DNA from: Lepas anatifera
Taxonomy: Eukaryota; Arthropoda; Thecostraca; Lepadidae
NCBI GenBank assembly: GCA_034440635.1
Contig: JAOTON010000896.1
Coordinates: 1,867,001-1,931,000 of the forward strand
DNA length: 64,000 nt
Reading direction: 5' to 3'
In this document: positions 34,249-44,620 of the stretch, one piece after another
Layout: every line of letters starts with the position of its first letter
Numbering within the stretch: position 1 is the stretch's first letter
Made by a program: the position numbers and the translations under genes
Notes under the pieces: model-generated
The model's input: only the letters and a program-made list of their open reading frames with translations
The model's database searches: none
What the model was told of the DNA's origin: nothing

Positions 34249-35225
34249 GGCCCTCGCACGTGACGAAAACGACGCACTCCGGTGACAAATGGTGTCACCG
34301 CGTTTGTCCGAGGTGCGGGACGGGGGAGCGAGCGCGGAGGGCGTATGATGACTGTCTTCTTGAGCCTGCCGCTGCCGTCAGCAGCGAGCGGAGCCCGTAC
34401 CCAGCAGACACCTGCCCAGTGTCTGGCTTACCGGCCATCGATTTCAAGCGTTGTGTTCTGGCATATAGCCAAAATCTGAAAAATCCGAACCAGATTGGGC
34501 ACTTGTCTATGATGAATCGAAATTTATATATTTTCTCCAATGCAGCCGTAACTGGTTTGTCCACTTCTTTTTATTAGAGCCTTCTGAATTGTTGCGACAA
34601 TATTAATTCTGAGAACGTTTTGCTTTCCTATAAATCGATCAAAGTTATGTCCACCTGCTATTTAACGCCAGTCCACCAAACCCCATGCGCGCGCTGCACT
34701 TCCACCAATTTTACGCGCGCCCATGCTGGCAATGCTCTGCTCTGAAATTTCAGCGCCACAGGCCGGATTAAATGCGTGCACTAACCGACTGTGCTGCCCA
34801 GAACCCTTTCAAGTGATGTTATTTTGCCAGTGGCGGTATCGAGGTAGTCAACGCTGCTGAGGAGTTTTATGCGGGCCCGTGACACAGGGGACTAGGAACG
34901 GGGTGTCGCCACGATTGTTTTTGTTTGCCGTGGAGGCTAATGCCAAGAGGGCTTTTTAGCCCTGGTATAGAACGGGGCCTCCACTCTGGGGTGGACCAGA
35001 TATTTGTTTTTTATAAATATCATTGAAGACCACCTGTGCCGTGTGGGCTGCTGAACGGACTGCTCCATTGTGCGCTGACCATGACGTCAGCTCAGGTCGC
35101 ATTGTGATTTGCTGCAGCTGACCCCGGTGGTCTCTGGTCACCAATACATCAGTCGAGACGGAAAGCTCTTTGGACAGGGGCGTGCTGTAGCAACCTGTTC
35201 GTGCTGTTTCATATCCTTTCTTACT
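34249..35225. other. No gene recognised
   Basis: GC-rich near 34250-34420, then mixed. Frames of 60-120 codons overlap on both strands without motifs. Possibly part of an older repeat. Confidence 0.35.
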
Positions 35226-35233
35226 AGACAGCG

Positions 35234-35472
35234 CATAGGCGGATCCAGGATTGCCGAACGGGGGCACCTTCCCGGGGCGCCATCCGGACCGGAGGGGGCG
35301 CCATCCAGACCGGGGCGCCACTATGACCGGCAAAGCTATCAGGTGGGCGCCAAATCCTGTCGGTGGGCGCCGACTTTCGCATCCTGGGGGTGGAAGCGAC
35401 ATTTCGGGGCGCCATCGACCTTTCGGGGCGCCGAGGTCGATCGGGGCACCCCCGCCCTCCCCGATCCTTATG
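35234..35472. mobile_element. hAT-type MITE, copy 2, with 8-bp TSD
   Basis: Starts CATAGGCGGATCCAGG and ends CGATCCTTATG. Flanks are AGACAGCG on both sides (35226-35233, 35473-35480), an exact 8-bp duplication. The interior repeats GGGGCGCC and GGTGGGCGCC motifs, as in copy 1 (2120-2398). No coding sequence belongs to it; frames here are open only because of GC bias. Confidence 0.9.
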
Positions 35473-35480
35473 AGACAGCG

Positions 35481-36060
35481 TTCTCAAATATATGTGAGGT
35501 ATGTACGTTCGATACCGCTGGCAGCCTCCTCTGCTATAAGGGAGGGCTCTGCGCTTCACTACCGCTTTGGGTGTGGCCTCCTTGAACTATGCATTGATCT
35601 TATACCTTGAAATATGACCTTGCTGCTGATTTAAAACATATCCTCTTTCATCTAGAGACTTTTTTATCGAAAAGGATTTCTCAAGCATCTCAGGGGTTTT
35701 AATTTTAAATACGGCAAGCAATAAATGGCGCTGGGAACCTCACGTTTAAAATGGGGTCTCCTTTTTTCTATTTCCTTCAATAAATGGGGCTCCCTTTCCC
35801 TGTTTTTATAGGCCCATGTCTGAAGTATTGAAAATGTTTGCTGCTTTACCGGACGTAAGTTTTTCAAAATACCTAAATTAAGGGAATTATTTTTTAGTTA
35901 AGGGGCCTCTTATACATGGAAGTGACAGTAAACATAACTGAGGTACGTACTGATGACACTGGGCTTAATTGTCCACTTCTGGGCTGGGCCACTGAATTGT
36001 CATGGAACCTCTGCGTTGGTGTTGCCCCTTCCCCTTCTGAGCCGGCTCTTTTAGCAGCTT
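35481..36060. other. No gene recognised
   Basis: Transition into the GGGCCC-type array; GGGGTCTCC and GGGGCTCCC motifs begin near 35750. No gene. Confidence 0.4.
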
Positions 36061-36982
36061 TGGGATCCCTTGAAGTTAAGCTGGTATGCGGTCCCTGAAA
36101 TGGACTGAGGTTTCCAACTAGTTTGGGACCCTGGGCTGGTTTGGGCCGCTGGGATTGTCGGGCCCTTTACATGGTCGGGTCCCTGCATTGATCTGATCTT
36201 GACACTCCTGGGCTAAACTGAACCCCTAAGACTTAGCAAACGGGCCTCTGAGTTCATTGTGGGCCTGCTATCTGGTCTGGGGCTCCTGAACTTTTATTGG
36301 GCTTGCCAGGTCATCTCCGGACCCCTCAGCTGGTCTGCACCCCTGAGTTGAATGTGTGCGTCCTGAGATCCGAGTTTCGCAGGGGCCCTTCGGCTGTTTT
36401 GATGGCTGCTTATCTTGAGACGCATGGGCTAATCTGGACCCCTGAGTTGACACTGGGCCCCTGAGTTCTTTGGAGCCCTTTGTCTTGTCTGGCTATCTTA
36501 AATTTGTATGGGGCCTCCTCTCAGATGGTTTCGGGTCCCCTGAGATGTTCTGGACCCCTGCGTTGGTCTTAGGCCTACCGAGATGGAGCTTCACTAGGGG
36601 CCCTTGAGCTGTTCTGGGCACCCTGAGGGATTCTTGCACTAGAGATTCTATATTTTGGCTTGGGGCCCCAGTTGGTATAATCCTCTGAGCTTTTCTGGAC
36701 TTTCCGAGCGGCTTTGGGGTCCCTCAACAGACCTGGGGCCGCCAGAGTCGTTGGTGGGTCCTCTGAGTTGATATTAAGTCCCCTCGGCTGATCTGGGGCC
36801 CCTTTAGATAACCAAGCCCCCACACTGATCTTGAAGCCCATGTGTTGGCACTGAAGCGCCTGAGCTTGTTGGGGTCCGTTTACTGCTATCAGCTGATCTT
36901 GGGCCTCCTGATTTGGCTTTGAGTCTCCTGAGGGGGAGTTTTGCAGGTAGGCCCTGCGCTGTTCTGGAGCCGTGAGAGAGCA
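36061..36982. repeat. GGGGCCCCTGAGCTGATCT minisatellite, left part
   Basis: Degenerate ~25-35-bp units with GGGCCCCTGAG and GATCTGGGG or GGTCTGGACC. The array is split by the 6.24-kb hAT-like element and resumes at 43239 in the same style. Confidence 0.8.
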
Positions 36983-36990
36983 TTGCACAT

Positions 36991-38150
36991 TAGGGTGGCG
37001 CATATTTGATGAAGTTTTGAAATTTATAGGTGGGGGTGCCTTTTCCCATCATTTGGTTCACCCTGAGTCTATTGACACCAAAATCAGCAAAATCGAATAA
37101 TTTCTAGGGTTCGCACATCGCGCTCAAAGTTTTCAGTTTCTTTTTAAAAAAGTGCAAAGAAGACAAAATTATTTATAAATATTCAGCCACATTTTGTAGC
37201 CAAATTCAGACCTTTTCATGTTAAAGAGGAGCTATTTAGCTTTCAATCTGTGCTAGTTTGACTTACTTACAGTGGTTGGTTCACCTTATAGGTACATTTT
37301 TGTGTAACCTTTTACGTTTCCCTTAACTTGGGCCTCAATGGGCCTATATATAGAAGAGACAGCCATAAAGCTCGAGTTTTTCCCACTATTACCCTTTTTA
37401 AGGACTGTGCAAATGTTACTATCTACAATAGTGGATCTAGGGGGGGGCTGTGGCCCCCGAAATCCCAAAATATCATCATTTGACCCTACCAAAAGAAATA
37501 TTTGTCACCATTTTTCTTAAAAAAGAAAGTTTTAGCAATTTCCACTCGATGATACTACCACCTTGATTTGCTCTCCATTGACTCGATTTTTACTCCCTTT
37601 ACCCTCTGAAAGGTGTCCTTTAGATCCACAAATCTTTATCTAGAACTGCTTCGAATAACAATTAACTCAGTCTGGACACGTCAAGGCAAGTTTTACTGGC
37701 TTGTGTGTGTTAACGCCTACGCGAGAAAGCACCCTCAGAAGTGTATTTATCTGACCAGATTCCTCTTTTCCCGCAGAATTAATTTTCTCACAGATGCCGA
37801 ATACAAATGGCGTGAATAACCCTTGCCTTGACTAACCAAGGCCAGAACATGGCTATTGACGGATCAAAATACGAACAGAAGGGGGACGAACAGGCTGCGA
37901 CTCCAGCCTTAAAGTCCTCCACTGAGTTTTATTTGGTGGGCCAACCAATATCTTCAATTGGGGGCACCAAACTGCGCACAAAGCGTCATTTACTGATATT
38001 ATTCTGCCACGCTGTGTATAAATCCATCAACAGACAAAAGGCGTTCGAATAAATCGTAGAAAATGCCAAGGTGTTCTGGCGCATGGCGTGCATTATCACA
38101 ATTTCTAACAGAGGTTGTGGCGACAAGCTTTCACGACTTTGGGAGGAGCA
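36991..38150. repeat. Left inverted arm of the foldback element
   Basis: Matches the reverse complement of 41150-43230 over its whole length. It contains the undisturbed TTAA (37221-37224) that is occupied by a TTAA element in the right arm, and the first copy of the gene fragment (37828-38247). Confidence 0.9.
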
Positions 38151-38247
38151 GGCTGCAAAAGTCGGGCTCTCCGGTATAAAGTGCCCGACAGATTTTAGGG
38201 CACGGTATGGTCTTGCGACAGATCTTACAATCTGTGACAAAAAATCT
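37828..38247 (+). pseudogene. TE-associated helical protein fragment, left-arm copy
   Basis: Plus-strand frame begins MTNQGQNMAIDGSKYEQK; 37967-38047 encodes LRTKRHLLILFCHAVYKSI..., followed by one in-frame TAA (about 38050). Beyond it lie IVENAKVFWRMACIITISN and DKLSRLWEE. The pattern (KR..LL.LF.H.V......A....V....FW..A.I.T......KL..LWEEW) resembles a domain I know from uncharacterised, transposon-linked invertebrate proteins. After LSRLWEE the left arm leaves the homologous path. Function unknown; this copy has a premature stop. Confidence 0.5.
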
Positions 38248-38311
38248 TGAAAGGAAGCAGAAAATATTTTTGTTCTAAAAAACTCAATATTAGAATTGTC
38301 ACCTCTTTCAC

Positions 38312-39073
38312 TCAACAAGTTTTTATGAATTTGACCTCTCCCATATCAAGCCAGTGTGCGGCAAGAACCGAGGGACTTATGAATCGAGGGACCTTTGAAT
38401 AGAGGGCCTTATGACAGAGGGTCTTTTCGAGGGATTTATGAATCGAGGAACCTTTGAATGAGGGCCTTATGTACGAGGGCCTTTTAAACGTCACCCAGAA
38501 AATCCTCTGCTGGAAAAATTCCTTCACCGGCCTGTCGGGCCCGATTTGTATTCCATAGCGCGACAGCTTGGCCCGACAGGCCGCCGTAAAGGTGAAGGCG
38601 ACAGGCAAAACGTTTTTTCTTCGTTTCCTTCGTTTGGAGTAGCTCAACGCTGCCGCAAGGGCGCTGTTTGAACAGCGCCCTTGCGGCAAAGCCGTGTAAA
38701 GGTATCTTTGGTTTGAAGAAAAGCAGCCCTGCGGTTTGGTGTGTTGCCTTGTGGATATGGCGGAGGCCAGGCCTAGAATCCCGTGGTGTGGTGGAGGCAT
38801 CGTTGCAAGATTGTGTTTTTGATTATTTTTTCTTGCATTACTTTGGTATACATCTTGGTAAACTGGTTGAGCCTGGATTTCATCGTCCATAGTTGAGGGC
38901 TGATAAATGGCTCCGATTAAGCTGAAGCCCCTTCCACCGTCCCGTGTCAAGCTTAAATGTGGATTTGAGGGATGTGGGTATTTTGGCGAACGTTTTTTAA
39001 GGGCATGCGAATGCATTCTGGGTGCCCTGCAAGTTCGGAACAGTGGTTTTGGCAGGAGGTCGTTTTGAAGCAT
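38312..39073 (-). CDS. 253-codon ORF, unknown, possibly spurious
   Basis: Longest open frame in the centre of the foldback element. It has a basic patch (YSKRRKRRKN) near residue 150. Its C-terminal third is read from a short DNA tandem (GAGGGCCTTATG-like, 38372-38490), and the middle crosses two strong DNA palindromes, so amino-acid conservation is doubtful. I tested the idea of a capsid or transposase and saw no motif for either. No neighbouring frame completes it. Confidence 0.2.
   Translation of the reverse strand: MLQNDLLPKPLFRTCRAPRMHSHALKKRSPKYPHPSNPHLSLTRDGGRGFSLIGAIYQPSTMDDEIQAQPVYQDVYQSNARKNNQKHNLATMPPPHHGILGLASAISTRQHTKPQGCFSSNQRYLYTALPQGRCSNSALAAALSYSKRRKRRKNVLPVAFTFTAACRAKLSRYGIQIGPDRPVKEFFQQRIFWVTFKRPSYIRPSFKGSSIHKSLEKTLCHKALYSKVPRFISPSVLAAHWLDMGEVKFIKTC
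38529..38582. repeat. Hairpin, 13-bp arms
   Basis: GGCCTGTCGGGCC (38529-38541) is repeated in reverse complement as GGCCCGACAGGCC (38570-38582), with a 28-nt loop. Confidence 0.9.
38652..38687. repeat. Perfect palindrome, 17-bp arms, 2-nt centre
   Basis: GCCGCAAGGGCGCTGTT, TG, then AACAGCGCCCTTGCGGC: perfectly paired arms. It lies near the middle of a foldback element and could be a replication or recombination hot spot; no function is shown. Confidence 0.95.
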
Positions 39074-40595
39074 GGATCAAAAGCGGGCGATCAGAACAGT
39101 GTGGGGGAAAACAAGAAGTAAGTGATGTGGTGTTCGTTGTAATTTGGCAGCTTACATTTATTTCACACAGTATGTTATGCTCACTGTTGATCAATAATTT
39201 TAAATGATATTAATAAGGGAAAATGAATTTTACCAGCAGACTGGTCAAATTAGACTAAAACATTTGTTTTCCTTCCATCTTCTTTTAAATCCAATGCCTG
39301 TTTGTCCAGAATTAACCACAAAGTTGCATACCTTCATCAGTGGATTTGTAGATGCCAAAGAAACAAAACTCTTCACCTTTCCCATTAATTTGAGTTTTAA
39401 GTACCAAACTATTTTTCTATTTATTTCATTCACTTACCTAAATATGCCTATGATCTATGTCAAGGGGACAAGATAAAACAAAACACAGCCTAGTGCAACC
39501 TTTACCATTCCTTTTACTCTTAACTTCCTTGGAACATGATATTTATTTGACATTTACTATCTAACTGACTTAAGGTTATTTATTAGCCTAATGAACTTCA
39601 GATCCTAAACCACGTACCCTCATGGAAATGAGCACGGCAATGCATGAAAACTTTGAGATAGCCAACAGTTTCAAATTTAGGATTTTTAATGTAAACATGC
39701 ATTTAAAGTCATGGAAGCTAATATTACATGTTTGTATTCAACTACAAGTAGCCATGATCCTTAAAAACACTTTCGAATATCAAAAGTACCCCTCAATCTT
39801 GTTTGTCTGGCCATCAGAGCAAAATCCATACATAAATTTTGGGGTTCCTTCCAATTACCCCTCCCACCTCCAAAAACTGAAATCATGAAAATCTGCAGAA
39901 GCTGGCATAAGTAACCGCATGGTATGGGAACCAGGTCGCTTTCTTCCATTGCAAACTATATTTTTAAGTATTCTGGGCTGGACTATGTAACATAATAACA
40001 AAATATACTTATTCTCATTCTAGTGCAGCATTTTTTGTCAATGGCGGCTGCAGAGGACTGAAAAGGGGGCTGCTTTTCATGTTATTGTATATTTCCACCT
40101 GTGACCTAAATCATCTGATTCAAGACTGAGTCTTATTCAAGACCCAGTCGAGCTGACTTTGACACACACTATTTGTATGCTGTACGTCCACAAATCTCAA
40201 ATTACATCCAATAATAAATTTCCTTTACCAATGGTGACTCCAGAAAATGGGAATTGGTGGTTCGGTATTCAATTTGTTATAGGTTTCTGCCGATAACCTT
40301 AATTTCCTGAGCGTGTCTGATAATTGAAAACCCGAAGAACAGTCTCAGTTCTAGGTTTTGAAAATTAATAGACTTGTGTCATTCCACTTAGATTTTCCAT
40401 AGGCGGCTTCAGGCACGAAAATAAGGATATCCACATATAAGGATCGAGCACAAAATAGGATAATGATATCCATTGGTGCCAAACTTGAGTTTTTATGCTA
40501 ATTTTAGTATTTTCTATTAAGAATGTGGAAAGGTGGTTTACCAATTGAATGGGTTTTGACATTTTAATAGTGTTCCTACCCCGCTTTGGTTTTTA
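39074..40595. other. Centre of the foldback element, AT-rich, no gene
   Basis: Frames of 60-90 codons on both strands show no motif. The base composition is much more AT-rich than 38480-38720. Confidence 0.4.
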
Positions 40596-40599
40596 AGTG

Positions 40600-40770
40600 C
40601 CTTTTTTTTCTGGGGAGGAGTGGCGTGGCTTACAAAAGAACAAGAGTTGGGGCGGTGTTGCGGAAGAGACGCGAGAAGTTCCGGGGAAACCTGAATAAAC
40701 TTTGAGATATCGTAGCTCCTGATGCCCTTGAAGAGATCAATAAAAATCGGCTGCTCAAGTGCTCCCACCC
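40600..40770 (+). pseudogene. Third copy of the TE-associated gene fragment (C-terminal part)
   Basis: Plus-strand reading gives GVAYKRTRVG / REKFRGNLNKL, a stop, then DIVAPDALEEINKN. This parallels the right-arm copy. 40840-40920 holds yet another short plus-strand copy of the same stretch (TTGCGGAAGAGACACGCGAG). The copies at 40600 and 40840 are inverted with respect to 41080-41190 and give an inner hairpin. Confidence 0.5.
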
Positions 40771-41009
40771 ACCAAAAAAAACGGAGGACATGACCTTCTA
40801 TATTGTAGAAACTTTCAAGCTTTCACGACTTTGGGAGGAGTGGTGTGGCTTACAAAAGAGCAAGAGTTTGGGCGGCGTTGCGGAAGAGACACGCGAGAAT
40901 GTCCGGGGAAACCTGGAATATTGTTCTACATTGTGTACTACAATGTATGACACATTGTAGGAGATGTATAGTACGGAGAAGGCTATGTCCTCTGTTTTTT
41001 TATGGGTGT

Positions 41010-41475
41010 GAGCACTTGAGTAGCCAATTTCTTATTAATATTTTCAATGGCACCAGGAGCTACGATATTTCAAAATTTATCCAGGTTTCCCCGGAACTTC
41101 TCGCGTCTCTTCCGCAACACCGCACGAACTCTTGTTCTTTTGTAAGCCACGCCACTCCTCCCAAAGTCGTGAAAGCTTGTCGCCACAGCCTCTGTTAGAA
41201 ATTGTGATAATGCACGCCATGCTCCAGAACACCTTGGCATTTTCCACGATTTATTCGAACGCCCTTTGTCTGTCGATGGATTTATACACAGCGTGGCAGA
41301 ATAATATCAGTAAATGACGCTTTGTGGGCAGTTTGGTGCCCCCAATTGAAGATACTGGTTGGCCCACCAAATAAAACTCAGTGGAGGACTTTAAGGCTGG
41401 AGTCGCAGCCTGTTCATCCCCCTTCTGTTCGTATTTTGATCCCTCACTAGCCATGTTCTGGCCTTGGGTAGTCAA
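41010..41475 (-). pseudogene. TE-associated helical protein fragment, right-arm copy
   Basis: Minus-strand frame starts MTTQGQNMASEGSKYEQK and reads to ...DRQRAFE, followed by the same in-frame TAA as in the left arm (about 41252). It then continues in frame with IVENAKVFWSMACIITISN, LSRLWEEWRGLQKNKSS and REKFRGNLDKF, a stop, and NIVAPGAIENINKK. The order FW..A.I, L..LWEEW..LQKNK, F...LDK(F).IV.P.A...I matches a helical domain of uncharacterised transposon-linked proteins in invertebrates. The shared stop in both arms implies the arms were homogenised or arose by copying after the mutation. Confidence 0.55.
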
Positions 41476-43230
41476 GGCAAGGGTTATTCACGCTATTTTT
41501 ATTCGGCATCTGTGAGAAAATTAATTCTGCGGGAAAAGAGAAATCTGGTCAGATAATTACACTTCTGAGAGTGATTTCTCGCGTAGGTGTTAACACACAC
41601 AAGCCAGTGAAACTTGCCTTGACGTGTCCAGACTGAGTGAATTGTTATTCAAAGCAGTTCTAGATAAAGATTGGTAGATCTAAAGGACACCCTTCAGAGG
41701 GGGAAAGGGAGTAAAAATCCAGTAAATGGAGAACAAATTGAGGAGGTAGTATCATCGAGTGAAAATTGCGAAAAACAATTTTTTGAAGAAAAATGGTGAA
41801 AGATGTGTGTTTTTTTGGTGGGGTCCAATTATAAAAATTTGGGATTTCATGGGCCACAGCCCCCCTAGATCCACTATTGTAGATAGCAACAGTCGCACAG
41901 TCCTTAAAAAGAGTAATAGTGGGAAAAACTCGAGCTTTATGGCTGTCTCTTCTATATATAGGCCCATTGAGGCCCAAGTTAAGGAAAACGTAAAAGGTTA
42001 CACAAAAATGACCTACAAGGTGAACCAACCCCTGTAAGTAAGTCAAACTAGCACAGATTGAAAGTTAAATAGCTCCTCTTTAACACGCGAATTGGAGGGG
42101 GCCTGGGAGCCCCCCACCTGTTTTTCCAAGGTGGCCGGGGAGCCGCCCGTAGCCGAAAAACGAGATGTGGCCACATTTAATATAATTTAATAGCGCGTCG
42201 ATTGGTGAAGATTTTTTGAAAATCGGTTGACAAATTTTTTACTTATAGGCTTTCAAAGTCAGACCTGCATTTTGAGATCGCCGTAATCGCGCGGTCGGAC
42301 CAGTTAGCTTGCATTGGAGACCGAGTGGTGACGTCATAACGCCATATAACCTGGATTATATGTCAAGGTCACCTCACATAAAGTCAAGGTCAAGGTCAAA
42401 TATCACAGGTCAAGGTCATGCCTTGCACTTTCAAGGTCACTGACCACTGTGCTTCCGGCCAAATGACGTTACCCGGTCTGACATATATTATGTTATGATG
42501 TCATTGATAGGGTACCCCAATACAAAGCTCAAGGTCAAAGGTCATGGTCAAAGGTCATTGGGAAAGGTCAATCCTCATTTCCCGCCAAACAGTGGCTACA
42601 GTGTTAGTCAAAGTGTAAATAATAAGTATTATACCACATGGTGACCTTAAAGGTCAATGACCTTGAATGACCTTGACTTAAATATTGTGAGAAAGCCTCT
42701 TTGAGACCTCTTCTCTATGAACCTGGTCCGCCTTTAGCTTATTCCCGCCATTTCCCGCATAATCACAGCATTTACCAATCGGTCCCCAGTATGGCCAAGA
42801 TTTGACCTTTACGACCTCGTTCGACCTTGAAGATATTGACCTAGGTCAATAAAAATTGGTGATCATGTAGATCACCATAGACCCCACCCACCTCCTAAGT
42901 GGCGTTTTTTTCTAAACCTCTTAATTTCCGAGATCTTAGGGGGCCTACCAGGCCCCTCCAGTGCGCGTTAGTGCCGGACCCCCTCCAGTGCGAGTGTTAA
43001 CATGAAAAGGTCAGAATTTGGCTACAAGATGTGGCTGAATATTTATAAAGAATTTTGTCTGTTTGTTTGCACTTCTTTGAAAAAACTGAAAACTTTGAGC
43101 TCGGTGCGCGACCCCTATAAATTGTTTTATTTTGCTGATTTTGGTGTCAATAGACTCAGAATGAGCTACATAATGGGAAAACCACCCCCACCTATAAATT
43201 TCAAAACTTCATCAAATATGCGCCACCCTA
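41150..43230. repeat. Right inverted arm of the foldback element
   Basis: Reverse-complement match to 36991-38150, interrupted by the TTAA element 42080-43000. Conserved landmarks are the GGTGGGCCAACCAATATC-type block, the AACTTGCCTTGACGTG block and the terminal CGCCACCCTA. Confidence 0.9.
42080..43000. mobile_element. TTAA element, CTGGAGGGG family, 921 bp, copy 1
   Basis: TTAA on both sides (42080-42083, 42997-43000). Ends read TTAACACGCGAATTGGAGGG and, inverted, CCCTCCAGTGCGAGTGTTAA. The opposite arm of the host element has a single TTAA at this site (37221-37224), so the insertion is proven by an empty site. The interior differs from the CACGCGCATTGACGG family but is again loaded with AGGTCA: TCAAGGTCA in direct repeat (42363-42440), CAAGGTCAAAGGTCATGG (42530-42550) and GACCTTAAAGGTCAATGACC (42640-42670). 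No ORF. Confidence 0.9.
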
Positions 43231-43238
43231 TTGCACAT

Positions 43239-44620
43239 GCGCTTTCTGATTCAGCCTAGGACCCCACGCTGGTTTGGGACCCACTAAGCTGGAAATAATC
43301 CCTTAGGTGGAATGCTTGAGGCCGTCATAAGCTGGTATAGGTTCCATGAGAGGATTTAATTAGGAGGTACCTGGCTTGGTTATAGGGCTCCTTGTTGGAT
43401 TGGTGTCTGTTGCGCTGGTAACGACCCCTTAACAGGTTTTGGGCCCTTTAAGCTGGTATGGGCCTTTTAGCTTGTCCGAGCTCTATTGTACTCATCCTGG
43501 TCTCTCGAGATTGTCGGGGGCCCAGTTGGTCTGGCTCCCGAAGTTTTTCTGGGCCTGCTGAATCGATATGGGGCCCTCGCAGCGGGCAGGTAGACTCCTG
43601 AGCTGATCAGGAGCTCTTAAATGGGCAGAGTCCCCTCGCTGATCTTAAACCCTGGTGCTAGCACTGGCGTTCCCCGAGCCGCCAGGGAGCCCATTATCCG
43701 GTCTGGAACCTCTTATACTGGTATGAGCCCTCTCAACTGATCTTGGGCCACCTGAGTTGGGTTTGGGCCTCTGAGAGGGAGTTTTGCAAGGGCTCCCTGG
43801 GCTGATCTGAGACTCTGAGAGGGTATCATACAGGAGCTTACTGACTTTCTCTTGGGGCACATACTAGTTCTGGGCCAACTTAGCTGGTAAGGGCCCCTAA
43901 GAGGAATTACATAAGAGCTTTTTGAATTGGCCCTGTGACCCCTGGCTGTTAGGTGTCCCTTGAGCTTACAGGGGCCCCTGGGCTGGTATTGGTTCGGGTT
44001 AACGAATGGGTCCCTTCAGCCTGTTTGTGGCCCCCTTGGGCTTATCTAGGGTTTCGGGAGTTCGTCGAGGCACCCAGCTGGTCTGGCCATCTTAGTTTGT
44101 ATGGGCCTCCTGAGGTACTTTTTCCCCCTCGGCGTCTCTGAGCCCCCTGAGTGGAAGCTTGGCCTCCTGAGCTAGTATTGGGCCTCCAGAGCTAGTATTG
44201 GCCCCCCAGAGCTTATTTAGGACCCGTTTAGATGTTTAAGCCCCCAACACTGATCCTGAGACCCCTTTGTTGGCTTGGGCCCCTGAATTGACGTTGGGCC
44301 TCCTGAGAGGGAGCTTCACAAGATACCTCTGAAACTAGTTTAGGGCTTCCTTGGCTGAAAAGGGCCCTGAAGTAGAATTTCAAAAACGTCTTGTACTAGG
44401 CAGGGTTCCCTGAGAGAAATTATGTAAGAGGTTCCTGACTTGGTCCTAGAGCCTCTAGCTGCATTGGTGTTCCTTGGAGTGGCTGGGCCCTTGAGTTGGC
44501 ATTGGGTCCGTTTAACTGGCATGTATCCAATTAGCTTGTCTGGGCCCATTATGCTGATCTAGGGCCCCTGAGCTCCTCGGGGGCCCTGAACCAGGGAACC
44601 AAACTGGACGTCTGTGTCCA
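43239..44620. repeat. GGGGCCCCTGAGCTGATCT minisatellite, right part
   Basis: Continuation of the array at 36061-36982 beyond the foldback insertion. Units again carry GGGCCCCTGAG and GAGAGGGAGCTT. Confidence 0.8.

Larger units (their letters stand above)
36991..43230. mobile_element. 6.24-kb hAT-like foldback element with 8-bp TSD
   Basis: Begins TAGGGTGGCGCATATTTGAT and ends with its reverse complement at 43230. Flanks are TTGCACAT on both sides (36983-36990 and 43231-43238), an exact 8-bp duplication. TAGGG ends and 8-bp TSDs fit hAT. The inverted arms extend about 1.16 kb each (36991-38150 and 41150-43230, the latter enlarged by a 921-bp TTAA element). A ~3.0-kb centre lies between. Each arm holds an inward-facing copy of the same gene fragment. 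No hAT transposase catalytic region is recognised, so it is probably mobilised in trans. It sits inside a GGGCCC array. Confidence 0.85.

Noticed and set aside
38312..39073. Capsid-like or transposase gene in the foldback centre
   Set aside because: I looked for Polinton-type, hAT and P-element motifs and found none; the C-terminus reads a DNA tandem and the middle crosses palindromes. Reported only as a low-confidence ORF.
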